A DNA stretch of 64,000 nucleotides from JAPLJC01 sp052326585 (GCA_052326585.1 JBKQLU010000029.1:62001-126000), one strand, 5' to 3'. Shown: positions 52,375-61,794, numbered from the stretch's first letter. The notes: generated by a model not told the origin, from the letters alone. Program-made: numbers and translations.

Positions 52375-53097
52375 TCAGAGTTCCACCGACTCCCCTCGCC
52401 GCGCCTTGACCCTCCGGTAAATCACCGGCACCAGGCTGACCACCGCCAACAAGAGGATACCCAGGAGAAACCACCTGGAAATCTGGCCCCGGAGGAGGTC
52501 CAGGAGGTTGCTGGACACCAGGACGATGGCGATGATCGAGGGGAGCAGGCCGAACAGGGTGGCCAGCGTATACGGCAGGAAACGAACCCTGGTGAGGCCA
52601 AAGGCGTAATTGAGCAGAAAAAACGGCAGAACGAAGATAAGCCGGGTGAGGATCACTATTTTCCAACCGTGCCGGGCCACCAAGTCATCCAGGTGAGCCA
52701 GCTTGGAGCCGCTGATTTTAGCCGCCACCCAATCCCGGGCCAGGTAGCGGGACACCAAAAAGGCCAGGGAAGAGCCGGCCGAGGCGCCCAAGATAGAGTA
52801 AGCCACGCCCCCCCAGGGGCCGAACAGGATACCGCCGGCCACAATTATGGGCAGGGCCGGGAGGAAAAACGACGGGGCGATGGTTAAGATGAGCAGATAG
52901 ACCAGGGGGCCCCAGAGCCCGCAAGAAGCGATGACGCGGCGCAGGCGGTCTTCCTGGAGATATTCCTGGAGATGCAAGGCCCGGCCGATAACAAACAGGC
53001 CCGCCAGCACTAGCAGGAATATGAGGGGGCGCAGCCAGGGGACTGCCCCCTGGAAGGCGCTGCCTTTCTCTATGTTTTCCGGTACCGGTTCCGCCAT
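52375..53097 (-). CDS. TVP38/TMEM64-family membrane protein
   Basis: The 240-residue protein has five to six helices and the VTT/TVP38 core with the motif FVLPFFLLNYAFGLTRVRF near residues 156-174. Members are membrane proteins of the DedA-like superfamily with uncertain transport or lipid roles. Spacing to the UspA gene is 40 bases on the same strand. Confidence 0.87.
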   Translation of the reverse strand: MAEPVPENIEKGSAFQGAVPWLRPLIFLLVLAGLFVIGRALHLQEYLQEDRLRRVIASCGLWGPLVYLLILTIAPSFFLPALPIIVAGGILFGPWGGVAYSILGASAGSSLAFLVSRYLARDWVAAKISGSKLAHLDDLVARHGWKIVILTRLIFVLPFFLLNYAFGLTRVRFLPYTLATLFGLLPSIIAIVLVSSNLLDLLRGQISRWFLLGILLLAVVSLVPVIYRRVKARRGESVEL

Positions 53098-53146
53098 GTA
53101 AATCCCGGGTCCTGGAAAATGAGCCCATTAATTTTTAATGCAAACA

Positions 53147-53183
53147 GAGTTACTGCTCACTGCTCGCTGCTCACTGCTCACTG
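53147..53183. repeat. Short tandem repeat of a CTCACTGCT-like unit
   Basis: The repeated unit ACTGCTC(A/G)CTGCT appears about four times in the intergenic gap (ACTGCTCACTGCTCGCTGCT and continuing). It is a degenerate low-complexity repeat of unknown function. Related but different intergenic repeats occur at 55989-56068, 59400-59545 and 62765-63043. Confidence 0.6.
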
Positions 53184-53185
53184 GC

Positions 53186-53854
53186 TTAGATACCGGCCAC
53201 CAACTCCCGGCCGATCCGGTCGCTGCGCCAGCCGGGCCGGGGGGCCGGATGGGGCTTCTTAAGGAAAGCCAGCAACCCCGCATAGTCGTCAATATCCTGC
53301 CAGCACCGCAGCAGGTGCACCTTCAGGGAGAGTCCCCGGGCCCGGCTCAGGGTCTCGGCCAGAACCGCACGGCTGGACCAGGTAATCCCCGCAAATAGTT
53401 GCGGCTGCGGGTCCTTGAGCCCCACCAGATAATAGCCGCCGTCCGGGGAGGGGCCCAGGACCACCTGGGTTGGCCCGGAGGCCAAGCGCCGCCGGGCTTC
53501 GAGCAGGAGGGACCCGGGAAGGTCCGGGGAATCGCTGCCCCGGATCAGGACATTTTGAAAGCCGGCGGCCGCGCCCCAGGCAAAGGCCCGGACCAGGCGC
53601 TCTCCCAGGTCCCGGCCCTCCTGGGGAAACTGCCGCAGCCCGGGGGCCAAATCCCGGAAACATTCCCCCGCCCCGGCGGAGGCATAGGCCAGGGCGCACT
53701 CCAGGCCGGGAATTCGGGCGGTCTCCTCCAGGACGTCCGCCAAAAAAGCGCCATAGAGACGGCAGGCCTCCCCGGGGCTCAAAGGGGGGGTAAGGCGGGT
53801 TTTTACTTGCCCCGGGACCGGCTCTTTGGCGAAAATGATGCACAGGCTGCTCAT
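53186..53854 (-). CDS. TIGR04282-type (DUF2064) nucleotide-diphospho-sugar glycosyltransferase-like protein
   Basis: A 222-residue single-domain protein opens with FAKEPVPGQVKTRLTPPL, the family start, and has the acidic motif RGSDSPDLPGSLL and GPSPDGGYYLVGL. In the family (arsenosugar-biosynthesis-associated and others) it resembles glycosyltransferases with a nucleotide-binding site. It is divergent from the glycosyltransferase gene next to it, and such pairs are commonly adjacent. Confidence 0.85.
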   Translation of the reverse strand: MSSLCIIFAKEPVPGQVKTRLTPPLSPGEACRLYGAFLADVLEETARIPGLECALAYASAGAGECFRDLAPGLRQFPQEGRDLGERLVRAFAWGAAAGFQNVLIRGSDSPDLPGSLLLEARRRLASGPTQVVLGPSPDGGYYLVGLKDPQPQLFAGITWSSRAVLAETLSRARGLSLKVHLLRCWQDIDDYAGLLAFLKKPHPAPRPGWRSDRIGRELVAGI

Positions 53855-53914
53855 GATTCAAGCCGGAAATTATGCCCGAGCTTTTGGCCAGGGCAGGGAG
53901 CGCATTTTGAGCCG

Positions 53915-54595
53915 ATGAATCCGCGTATATCCATCATTTTGCCGGTGTTGAACGAAGCCGCACTCCTGGCTGCGACCCTGGCGCGGCTCTCGCCCGCACC
54001 CGACCTGGAGATCATCCTGGTGGACGGCGGCAGCGCCGACGCCACCTGGGAGGTAGCGGCCCGCCATCCCCAGGTCCGCCGCCTGCGAGCCCCCCGCGGC
54101 CGGGGCTGCCAGATGAACGCCGGGGCAAGTAAAGCCCGGGGCAGCCTCCTGGCCTTCCTGCACGCCGACACCCTGCTGGCTTCCGATCATCTGGCGGCAC
54201 TGCGCCGGGCCGCGGCAGACCCAAGCTTTACGGCCGGGGCCTTTGAGCTGGCCCTCAGTCCGCCCTTGCCGGCCCTCAGATGCATCGCCCGGGTGGCCAA
54301 CTGGCGCAGCCGCTTCCTGGGCCTGCCCTATGGCGACCAGGTCCTCGTCCTGCAACGGGAGCTATTCCAGGCCCTGGGCGGCTTTGCCCACCGCCGGCCC
54401 GAGGACCTGGACCTGGTGATTCGGCTGCGCCGCTTCACCCGCCTGCGCCTGCTCAGCCCACCGGTGATCAGCTCCGGCCGCCGCTGGCTCGAGCAGGGTT
54501 ATTTCACCACCACCCGGCGCCACTGGTTGGCACTGGCCCGCCACCTGGCGGAACGCGCCTTTACCCGCCGCTGGCCGGCCCGGGGGGAATTGTGA
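53915..54595 (+). CDS. TIGR04283-type family 2 glycosyltransferase
   Basis: The 226-residue GT2 protein has a Rossmann-like N-terminus ISIILPVLNEA, the aspartate motif VDGGSADATW and a DxD-like region FLHADTLL. The paired DUF2064 gene is 60 bases away on the other strand. Both may serve an unknown sugar-lipid pathway. The ribosome site is weak. Confidence 0.87.
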   Translation: MNPRISIILPVLNEAALLAATLARLSPAPDLEIILVDGGSADATWEVAARHPQVRRLRAPRGRGCQMNAGASKARGSLLAFLHADTLLASDHLAALRRAAADPSFTAGAFELALSPPLPALRCIARVANWRSRFLGLPYGDQVLVLQRELFQALGGFAHRRPEDLDLVIRLRRFTRLRLLSPPVISSGRRWLEQGYFTTTRRHWLALARHLAERAFTRRWPARGEL

Positions 54596-54613
54596 GGACG
54601 GGGCCCTAAGACA

Positions 54614-54636
54614 GGGGCGGGTTGTCAACCCGCCCC
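54614..54636. terminator. GC-rich hairpin between convergent genes
   Basis: GGGGCGGGTT, GTC and AACCCGCCCC form a perfect 10-bp stem with a 3-base loop. It lies between the ends of the glycosyltransferase (plus) and GAF (minus) genes, as expected for a bidirectional terminator. No U-tract is present. Confidence 0.5.
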
Positions 54637-54661
54637 GCCCGCCTTGAGGATGATGGACCCT

Positions 54662-55729
54662 TTAAAAGCGGGTGAACCCGGCGAACCGGTAGATGTCGCC
54701 CATCAGCTCCTCGTATTCCCCTTTGAGTTTCTGGTACATCCGGGCATTTTCCATGGCCAGGGCCGCCTGCTCCGCCAGGGAGGAGATGAAGGTGATCTCG
54801 TCGTCGGAAAACTCCTGCAACTTGCCGGTGTAGATGCGCATCACCCCGATGACGTTGCCTTTGAGGGTGATGGGCACCGATAGAATGGACTTGATGCCTT
54901 CCTCACTGGCCTCCTTGGGATAGGTGGCCCGGCCGTCGCTGGCCACATCGTAAATGGAAACCGCCTTACCCATCATGGCCTCGGCGATGGACTTGTCGGA
55001 GAGCACCGGCCCCTTGTTGAGGTAGCGGTCACTCAGGCCATAGGAAGCCACTAATTCCAGCTTCTGGCGAGTCTTATCCAGCAGGCGCACCGCCGCCGCC
55101 TTGATGTCCAGGGCGGTGACCGCGGTCTTCACCAGGAGATGGAGCACCTTCGTGACCTCCAGGGTCGAATTCACCGCCTTGGAGACCTCCAGCAACCCTT
55201 TGAGAAAGTTGAGTTCCCGGACCCGGGCTTCATAGACCTTGGCGTTGCTGATCAGTTGGCCGCCGATCTCTGCCACGGTGCTGGCGAAATCGACCTCTTC
55301 CAGGGTAAACTTCCGGGGTTCGCCGCTGATCAGGCGCACCACCCCGATGACCTTCCCCTTAAAGATCATGGGGACGGCCGCCATGCTGGCGATCCCTTCG
55401 GCCGCGGCCTCCTTGGGATACTGCATGCGGGGATCGCTGGCGGCATCATAAATGGCCACCGGCCGGCCGCTGAGCGACTCGGTAAGGCTCTTATCCAGAT
55501 CCACCGCCCCTTTTTTCAGGTACCCCTCACTCAGGCCCACCGACGCGGCCAGCTCCAGGGTGTTGGTCTTCGGGTGGACCAAGCGGATGGTCGCGCCCTT
55601 GAGGCCCATGGTCTGGGTGAGTTCCCGCACCACGGTTTCCAGCACCTGCTCGACCCCGAGCTGGGAACTCATGGCCTTTACGATTTCCTGGAAACTGTGT
55701 AAATAGACTGCTTCTTTGGACGACGCCAT
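54662..55729 (-). CDS. Double-GAF-domain protein
   Basis: The 355-residue protein has two consecutive GAF domains (about 25-165 and 200-335), recognisable by repeated phrases such as AASVGLSEGYLKKGAVDLDK and VASYGLSDRYLNKGPVLSDK and by PKEA.EEGI..(M/L)(A/S)VP. No catalytic output domain is attached, so it may be a sensory scaffold. It lies upstream of a divergent thymidylate synthase gene. ATG 55729 was selected over 55786, which would add 19 residues. Confidence 0.85.
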   Translation of the reverse strand: MASSKEAVYLHSFQEIVKAMSSQLGVEQVLETVVRELTQTMGLKGATIRLVHPKTNTLELAASVGLSEGYLKKGAVDLDKSLTESLSGRPVAIYDAASDPRMQYPKEAAAEGIASMAAVPMIFKGKVIGVVRLISGEPRKFTLEEVDFASTVAEIGGQLISNAKVYEARVRELNFLKGLLEVSKAVNSTLEVTKVLHLLVKTAVTALDIKAAAVRLLDKTRQKLELVASYGLSDRYLNKGPVLSDKSIAEAMMGKAVSIYDVASDGRATYPKEASEEGIKSILSVPITLKGNVIGVMRIYTGKLQEFSDDEITFISSLAEQAALAMENARMYQKLKGEYEELMGDIYRFAGFTRF

Positions 55730-55870
55730 GCCAGGCCCTCCTCTGAAATCTCCCTGCCCACGCCATGCTTGCTTAACCCTCTGCAACCAAACCTATTTTA
55801 TCAGATACGGGAATGAAGGGACAGCTTCCTTCCCGGTTTTCCTCCAGCGGCGGCGCCAGCTGTTCAAAAA

Positions 55871-55887
55871 GGTAAGTCTTACTTACC
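55871..55887. promoter_or_regulatory. Perfect 7-3-7 inverted repeat, possible operator
   Basis: GGTAAGT, CTT and ACTTACC form a perfect inverted repeat in the divergent promoter region. It could bind a repressor of either flanking gene. There is no known regulator in the window to pair with it. Confidence 0.4.
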
Positions 55888-55988
55888 CGGATGGCAACAT
55901 GCCGAAAAAATTGATTGAGGCCGGCAGCAGCCAAAGAACGGGAAGAGCGGCTGCACTCGCAAGTAAAAAGTTAAAAGCCAGCCAAAAA

Positions 55989-56068
55989 ATTTGAGATTTC
56001 AGCCTTTTTGCCTCTTTTTCGGCCTTTGGCCTTTGATCTTTTGCCTTCTGCCTTTTGCCTTTTCCCCT
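55989..56068. repeat. Low-complexity GCCTTTTGCCTTTT-type repeat
   Basis: A degenerate run of units such as GCCTTTTTGCCTC, GGCCTTTGGCC and TTGCCTTCTGCCTTTTGCCT precedes the thymidylate synthase start. It is not coding. Comparable intergenic repeats appear elsewhere in the window. Confidence 0.6.
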
Positions 56069-56095
56069 GCCCGGGAGTTGCAGTATAATGGCGGC

Positions 56096-57586
56096 ATGGC
56101 AGCCAGACTCGAATTTGAGCCTCTCCATTTCCGGGATCGCCTCACCATCGTCAATCCTTACGGGACCATCGGGGTGGTGACCCTGTGGTCCCGGGTCGCT
56201 TATGTCCACGAGCGCTTCTGCCAGGCCGGGGTGGGCCTGGACCCGGCCAGCAGCCCCATTGCGGTCTTTGGCAACCTTTACGGCAACGGTCTCAGGGAGC
56301 TGCTCCGCAATCTGCTCTACAACCCGCAGATTCAGGTGCTGCTGGTTTGCGGCCATAACCGCTCCGGATCGTATGAAGAGTTAAAAAACTTCCTTACCCT
56401 CGGTTTGGAAAGGCAGGATTCGCCTTTTCTAAGATATAAGGCCGCGGCCGGGCAAAAGAAGGTGGGAACCTGCCGGATAAGGGAAACCACTAGAATTATG
56501 GACGATTTGGTGAGCCCGGACGATCTTTCCGGGTCCTTGCAAATAGAGCTGTTGGGCGATCCCCAGGGAGAAGCGGCAATTTCGTCCATCCAAGACTTTT
56601 TTGCTTCCTGGAAACGGGAACCTTCTTCTAGAGGGCTGGAAAATCCTCAGAGATTAAAGATCCCCCTCCCCGAGGTGGAGTTGCAATACTACCCCAGCAA
56701 CCCCCGGGGCCACGTGGTGGTGCGGGATGATATCCTGGAGGCCTGGAAGGAGGTCCTCTATCTGCTCAGCCGCTTTGGCCGCCGGGTCAACCTGCCGAAA
56801 GGGGAGCGCCTGGAGCTGCAACACGTCAAGGTAGTCGTGGAAAAGCCCAGGTTCGAGGGCGATGCCAGGCTTGAGGCCGCCCATCTCGATCCCCACAGCC
56901 TGCGGCGTTACCAGGAGAATATCCTGGGGGGGGAGCAGCGCCCGGACGAGACCTATAATTACGGCCACCGCCTGCGGCAATATTTTGGCATGGACAACCT
57001 GGCGGCCTGCGCCGAGAGACTGAGACGCGACCCCGAGGATCGCAAGGCTTACGTGACCTTATGGGACAACCCCCGGGACCTGACGCGGGTAGAGGGCCGC
57101 CCCTGTCTGGTGTCCCTGTTTTTTCGCAGGTTTGAAGGCCGCTTGACCCTGGGCGCCACCTTCCGGACCCATAACGCCATGGACGCTTATCCCCTCAATC
57201 TCTACGGGCTCATGGCCATCCAGGGCTGGGTGGCGGCCCGAGCCGCCATGCCCCCCGGAGCCCTGGTGGTCATCAGCCATTCCCTGGGGTTGGACCCCCG
57301 GGAGTTGGACCGGGCCCTGCTGGTCATCGGCAAGCGGCCTTTCAAGGTGCGGCTGGACCCCATGGGCTACTTCCGGATCACCCTGGACCGCCAGGACATC
57401 CTGGTGGAGCACCGCTACCAGGACGTTACCCTGAAGGAATATCGCGGCCGCCGGGCTGAGCGCCTGCAGCACGAAATCGCCCGGGACATGGCCCTCTCGG
57501 ACATCAACCATGCCATCTACCTGGGGCGGCAATTGTCCCGGGCCGAGGCAGCCCTCAAGGAGGGGCGGGAGTTTGTGCAGGAATAG
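56096..57586 (+). CDS. Thymidylate synthase-like protein with N-terminal MtrA-like domain
   Basis: The 496-residue protein has an N-terminal region with NLYGNGLRELLRNLLYNPQI and LLVCGHNRSGSYEELKNFL, similar to the corrinoid-methyltransferase subunit A (MtrA) domain found fused in some thymidylate synthase proteins. The C-terminal part carries thymidylate synthase motifs: the catalytic Cys337 in GRPCLVSLFF and the nucleotide-binding ATFRTHNAMDAYPLNLYGL. This unusual layout matches the archaeal-type ThyA-like family (DUF4346 with TS). It probably makes dTMP. Start ATG 56096 lies after a weak ribosome site. Confidence 0.75.
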   Translation: MAARLEFEPLHFRDRLTIVNPYGTIGVVTLWSRVAYVHERFCQAGVGLDPASSPIAVFGNLYGNGLRELLRNLLYNPQIQVLLVCGHNRSGSYEELKNFLTLGLERQDSPFLRYKAAAGQKKVGTCRIRETTRIMDDLVSPDDLSGSLQIELLGDPQGEAAISSIQDFFASWKREPSSRGLENPQRLKIPLPEVELQYYPSNPRGHVVVRDDILEAWKEVLYLLSRFGRRVNLPKGERLELQHVKVVVEKPRFEGDARLEAAHLDPHSLRRYQENILGGEQRPDETYNYGHRLRQYFGMDNLAACAERLRRDPEDRKAYVTLWDNPRDLTRVEGRPCLVSLFFRRFEGRLTLGATFRTHNAMDAYPLNLYGLMAIQGWVAARAAMPPGALVVISHSLGLDPRELDRALLVIGKRPFKVRLDPMGYFRITLDRQDILVEHRYQDVTLKEYRGRRAERLQHEIARDMALSDINHAIYLGRQLSRAEAALKEGREFVQE

Positions 57587-57661
57587 CCGCTGCAGGGTAG
57601 ACGCCGGCGGCCGCCTGCGGCTCCAGGAACAGGACCGGCGGGACGCCGGCGCCCCAATGAT

Positions 57662-58474
57662 ATGATGAACCCCGGTTATCAAAAGCAGGCCTTTTACCCG
57701 GCGCCGCAGGCGGCTGCGGCGGGCCCGGCGGTAAGGGCGGGGGAGCATCCGGTAAAAACTGGACCGCCGCACCCCTCCAAAGACTCATCCTCCCCCGCGC
57801 TCATTCTCATCGGCACGGTGCACGGCGACCCTTTGGGCTATGCGCGGGCCCTTAAGCTCCTGCGGCTCCTGCAGCCGCATTTGGTGACCGTGGAGGTCAG
57901 CCGCTTCTCCCTGCGTTACCGGGAGCGCCAGGAGTCCGGCTGGCAGCGCCTGCTGGAGCAGGCCCTGAAGGGGTTGCCCGCGGGCGCCGCCGGCCACCTG
58001 GCCATCCGGCGCCTGGCGGCCCAGGTGGCCCTGCCCTTTGAGGTCCGGGCGGCTCGGGACTATGGTCAGCGCTACGCCGTTCCCTGGCGCCCCCTGGACC
58101 TGGGGGGGCCTTCCCGGCGGCACCTGCCCCGCTATGCCCGGGAACTCCTGGCCCCGGAAAACCTCAGGGTCTTGTTGACCACCGCGGATGAGCCCCTGGA
58201 AAACTATGTGGCCCGGGAGTATCGGCGGGCCCGCCTGGCCGCGGCGCGGCCATTTTCCTGGCCCCTGAGGCCTGCTCCGGAAACCCGGCGCCGGGAGCGG
58301 CTGCAGGCGCGGCGGCTCAGGGATTGCCTGGCCAGGTATCCGCGGGTGGTGCATCTGGGGGGCTGGGAACATCTTGTCCCCGTCTCCCTCTCCGCTGCCG
58401 TCCCCGGGCGCCCGGGGTCCGGCCTTTGGCAGGAATTGGCGGAGCTCAAGCCCCTTGCGACTATTTCTGGATGA
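57662..58474 (+). CDS. TraB/GumN-like or related metallohydrolase-like protein
   Basis: The 270-residue protein has a low-complexity N-terminus and the motif LIGTVHGDPLGY at about residue 49, resembling the GTxHxD start of TraB/GumN/ChaN-type families. Beyond that it shows few recognisable features and an Arg-rich C-terminal half. It may use ATG 57662 or 57665. Function is unknown. Confidence 0.55.
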   Translation: MMNPGYQKQAFYPAPQAAAAGPAVRAGEHPVKTGPPHPSKDSSSPALILIGTVHGDPLGYARALKLLRLLQPHLVTVEVSRFSLRYRERQESGWQRLLEQALKGLPAGAAGHLAIRRLAAQVALPFEVRAARDYGQRYAVPWRPLDLGGPSRRHLPRYARELLAPENLRVLLTTADEPLENYVAREYRRARLAAARPFSWPLRPAPETRRRERLQARRLRDCLARYPRVVHLGGWEHLVPVSLSAAVPGRPGSGLWQELAELKPLATISG

Positions 58475-58721
58475 GGCGGACCTGCCGGCCGGAGATTAGG
58501 CTCATGGGCCTCTCAGGCGCCGGGCCCGCCCCGGCCTAGGGCTGACGGTAGGCCGAGGCTTTGCGCCTGGGATCGGGTCGCCCTAGACCTATACATTATC
58601 GAGGATTCGTGCTAAAGAGGGAGAAGGTGAGGTTTTAAGGTTGCCGCGGCCTCAAAAAGGGGCGGCGGCGTCAGGAAAGATGGTCGGGTCCCCCGGCGGC
58701 ATCCCGCCCTGGCCGGAGATT

Positions 58722-59390
58722 ATGGAATTACGCCCCTTCACCTTAGCCATCGATGGCAAGCGGTTCATCCGGGCCGTCCTGGGAGTGCCCCGCACCACTA
58801 CCATGGCCGGCATCCTGGTCCTGGCCCACGGCTCTAACAATGGCATGGATCACCCCCTGATTGCCGGGCTGCACGAAAAATTGGCCCGCCAGGGCCTGGT
58901 CACGGTGCGCTTCAATTTCCCCTACGCCGAAGAAGGCCGGAAACACCCCGATCCGGACGAGGTCCTGGAGGGCGCCTATCGCCTGGTGTTGGAGTACGTG
59001 GCCGAACTTGAGGAGTTCCAGGGCCTGGCGCTGTATTTGGGGGGGAAATCTATGGGAGCCCGCCTGGCGGCCCAACTGGTGGCCCAGGAGGTGGGGGCCA
59101 GCGGCCTGGTCTTCCTGGGCTACCCCTTGCATCCCCCCGGCCGGCTTGAGCAGTTGCGGGATCAGCCTCTCTATCTGCTGCCTTGCCCCACCCTGTTCAT
59201 CGAGGGAGCCCGGGACCCTTTCTGCCGCCTGGACTTGCTGGCGGAAGTGCTGGGGCGCCTGCCGCTCAGGAGCGACCTGCACGTCATTCCCAAGGGGGGC
59301 CATTCCTTTGAAACGGACCACAACCACCTGGCCCCGGAATTGCTGGAAGAGATCTGCCGGGTGATCCTGGGCTGGCTCGACAGCTTGTAA
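58722..59390 (+). CDS. Alpha/beta hydrolase, KANL3/Tex30-like
   Basis: The 222-residue hydrolase has the nucleophile elbow GGKSMGAR, in which the serine is the nucleophile (about residues 110-117). The preceding AHGSNNGMDHP loop forms the oxyanion hole, and Asp and His of the triad lie near EGARDPF and KGGHSF. The KANL3/Tex30-type subgroup is recognised by the GKSMG motif. Natural substrate is unknown. ATG 58722 follows a GGAG ribosome site. Confidence 0.85.
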   Translation: MELRPFTLAIDGKRFIRAVLGVPRTTTMAGILVLAHGSNNGMDHPLIAGLHEKLARQGLVTVRFNFPYAEEGRKHPDPDEVLEGAYRLVLEYVAELEEFQGLALYLGGKSMGARLAAQLVAQEVGASGLVFLGYPLHPPGRLEQLRDQPLYLLPCPTLFIEGARDPFCRLDLLAEVLGRLPLRSDLHVIPKGGHSFETDHNHLAPELLEEICRVILGWLDSL

Positions 59391-59399
59391 GAGAGGAGC

Positions 59400-59545
59400 T
59401 GTCGGCTGGCAGCTTTCAGCTAAATACAAAAGACCAAAAGCGCAGGCTTAAGAGAATCCAAGCCAAGAAACCGTAGAAGTTAAGGAAATGCTAACCTCGT
59501 TCATCAAAAAGCTGAAAGCTGACGGCTGAAAGCTGAGAGCTATAA
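59400..59545. repeat. Degenerate AGCTGAAAGCT-type repeats
   Basis: Inverted and tandem copies of a CAGCTTTCAGCT/AGCTGAAAGCTGACGGCTGA unit frame the short intergenic stretch before the response regulator gene. The left unit is at 59408-59422 and the right group at 59508-59540. Their arms can pair to form a long hairpin. Confidence 0.55.
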
Positions 59546-59546
59546 A

Positions 59547-60923
59547 ATGAGCGTCATCCTGGTAGTCGACGACGATGGACCCACCCGGGAAGCGCTGGCC
59601 ACCGGCCTCAAGAAGCTGGGCCATGAGATTCACGCCGCGGCCAGCGGGGTGGCGGCTCTGGATGAGGTGCGGCACCACCCGGTGGATCTGGCCATCATTG
59701 ACCTGAAGCTGCCGGACATGACGGGCACCGAACTCTTCGGGGCCTTGCGCATCTTGCGTCCCGAGGCCATCGCCATCATGATCTCCGGCCACGCCACCGT
59801 GGATGAGGCCATCTCCGCCTTAAAGCGGGGGATTTACGACTTCATCACCAAAGATTTCCGCATGGGCGAACTGCGTAAGGTGGTGTCCCGGGCCCTGGAG
59901 ACCCAAAAGCTCCTGGTGGAAAACGAGCGGCTACGCCAGGCCCTGAAGGAGCGCAGCGCCAGTGGGCGCATGATGGGCCGGTCGGCGCCGTTCCTCAAGC
60001 TCATGCAATTGGTCGGCCAGGTCGCCCCCACCAAAAGCACCATCCTGCTCTCCGGGGAGAGCGGGGTAGGCAAGGAACTCATCGCCGAGGCCATCCATTA
60101 CCAGAGCCAACGGCGGTCTAAACCCTTTGTCAGGGTGAATTGCGGCGCCTTGCCGGAAGGACTCATCGAATCGGAACTCTTCGGTCACGAGAAAGGGGCC
60201 TTCACCGGGGCCATCCAGCAGCGCAAAGGCCGCTTCGAGTTGGCCGACGGCGGCACCCTCTTCCTGGATGAAATCAGCGAGATGCCCCCGCCCACCCAGG
60301 TAAAGCTGCTCCGGGTGCTCCAGGAGGGAGAGTTCGAAAGGGTGGGAGGCTCCCAGACCCTGAAGGTGGATGTCCGGCTGGTCGCCGCCACCAACCTGGA
60401 CCTGGAGGCCGCGGTCGCCGCCGGGCGTTTCCGTAAGGACCTCTTTTACCGCCTCCACGTCATCCACCTTGTCGTCCCGACCTTGCGGGAGCGGCCGGAG
60501 GACATCCCTCTGCTGGCCCTGCACTTCCTGGACAAGTTCTGCCTGGAAAACGACCGCCCGGCCATGGGATTCAGCCCGGAGGCCATGCGGGCCCTGGAGA
60601 GCTATTCCTGGCCGGGAAACGTGCGGGAGCTGCAAAACGTGGTGGAGCGGGCCGTGGCCCTGACCACCGGCAGCCTGGTGGCCTTCCAGGATCTGCCCGA
60701 CGAAATCCGCCGGCACTCCCCGGATGACGACAAGATCGTCCTGCCAGTGGGCGTTACCATGGGGGAGATCGAGCGCCTGGCCATCCTCCAGACCCTGAAA
60801 AGGACCCAGGGCGACAAAGAGTTGGCCGCCCGCCTTCTGGGCATCGGCCTGGCCACCATCTACCGGCGTCTGAAGGAGATGGAAATGAAAAAGGTGGCGC
60901 CGGGGGAGCCGGACCATGTCTAG
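59547..60923 (+). CDS. Sigma54-dependent response regulator (NtrC/AtoC family)
   Basis: The 458-residue protein has a receiver domain with Asp52 as phosphoacceptor (IIDLKLPDM), an AAA+ domain with Walker A GESGVGKE at about residues 170-177, and the sigma54-contact loop EKGAFTGA near 213-220. A Fis-type helix-turn-helix forms the C-terminus. It activates sigma54 promoters. No sensor kinase is adjacent. The gene overlaps the next gene by 8 bases. Confidence 0.92.
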   Translation: MSVILVVDDDGPTREALATGLKKLGHEIHAAASGVAALDEVRHHPVDLAIIDLKLPDMTGTELFGALRILRPEAIAIMISGHATVDEAISALKRGIYDFITKDFRMGELRKVVSRALETQKLLVENERLRQALKERSASGRMMGRSAPFLKLMQLVGQVAPTKSTILLSGESGVGKELIAEAIHYQSQRRSKPFVRVNCGALPEGLIESELFGHEKGAFTGAIQQRKGRFELADGGTLFLDEISEMPPPTQVKLLRVLQEGEFERVGGSQTLKVDVRLVAATNLDLEAAVAAGRFRKDLFYRLHVIHLVVPTLRERPEDIPLLALHFLDKFCLENDRPAMGFSPEAMRALESYSWPGNVRELQNVVERAVALTTGSLVAFQDLPDEIRRHSPDDDKIVLPVGVTMGEIERLAILQTLKRTQGDKELAARLLGIGLATIYRRLKEMEMKKVAPGEPDHV

Positions 60924-61794
60924 TCTAACCTTTCTGGACGCCAGACCCCTGCCCCTGAAAGAGGCTGAAGCGGTGATCCTGCCCATCCCCTACGAAGCCA
61001 CGGTCACTTACGGCGGCGGTACCCGTGAAGGGCCGGAGGCGATCCTGTCGGCTTCCCGGCAGGTGGAGATCTGGGATGAAGAGGGCGATTGGGAACCCGC
61101 GGCGGCCATCCGCCTGGCCACCGCCTTGCCGGTGCTGCCGGAGGCCTCCGGCCCGCAGGCCATGCTGGACAAAATCCGCCGCCTGGCGCAGCCCTGGATT
61201 CAGCAGGGGAAATTTATCGCCGCCCTGGGAGGCGAACACACCATCACCACCGCCCTGGTGCAGGCGGCCCAGACCCGCTACCCTGACCTGACGGTGGTGG
61301 CCCTGGACGCCCATGCCGATCTCCGGGAGGCTTATGACGGCAGCAAGCTCTCCCACGCCTGCGTCCTTAGGCGGGTCTATGAGCTGGGCCGGCCCCTGAC
61401 CCTCCTGGGGACCCGCAGCTACTCCCAGGAGGAGTTCCAGTTCCTGCGGGTGGCGCCGCGCCTCAAGGTCTATCCGGCCCGGGACCTGCACTCTCCGGCA
61501 GGCTGGCAGAGCGCCCTGGACCATCTGCAAGCCATTTCCGGACCGGTCTACCTGAGCCTCGACCTGGACGCCCTGGACCCGGGCATCATGCCCGCGGTGG
61601 GGACCCCGGAGCCCGGCGGCTTGACTTATTACCAGGCGCTGGCCATCATGGCGGCCCTGGCCCAGAGAGGCCCCATCATCGGCCTGGACCTGGTGGAACT
61701 GGCCCCCATCCCGGGCCAGCGGCTGAGCGAATTCACCGCGGCGCGCCTGCTCTATAAGGCCCTGGGCTATATCTACCGAGACCGCCGACGCTGA
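60916..61794 (+). CDS. Agmatinase/arginase-family hydrolase
   Basis: The 292-residue ureohydrolase has the conserved metal motifs GGEHTIT, DAHADLR and SLDLDALDPG. Length and motif order match SpeB-type agmatinases; arginase and related ureohydrolases are alternatives. The start overlaps the preceding response-regulator gene by 8 bases, so they are coupled. It would convert agmatine to putrescine. Confidence 0.87.
   Translation: MSSLTFLDARPLPLKEAEAVILPIPYEATVTYGGGTREGPEAILSASRQVEIWDEEGDWEPAAAIRLATALPVLPEASGPQAMLDKIRRLAQPWIQQGKFIAALGGEHTITTALVQAAQTRYPDLTVVALDAHADLREAYDGSKLSHACVLRRVYELGRPLTLLGTRSYSQEEFQFLRVAPRLKVYPARDLHSPAGWQSALDHLQAISGPVYLSLDLDALDPGIMPAVGTPEPGGLTYYQALAIMAALAQRGPIIGLDLVELAPIPGQRLSEFTAARLLYKALGYIYRDRRR

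Larger units (their letters stand above)
55730..56095. other. Divergent intergenic region
   Basis: The gap separates the GAF and thymidylate synthase genes. It contains a perfect inverted repeat GGTAAGT-CTT-ACTTACC (55871-55887), a possible operator, and a low-complexity T/G/C-rich repeat (55989-56068). I see no gene. Confidence 0.5.
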
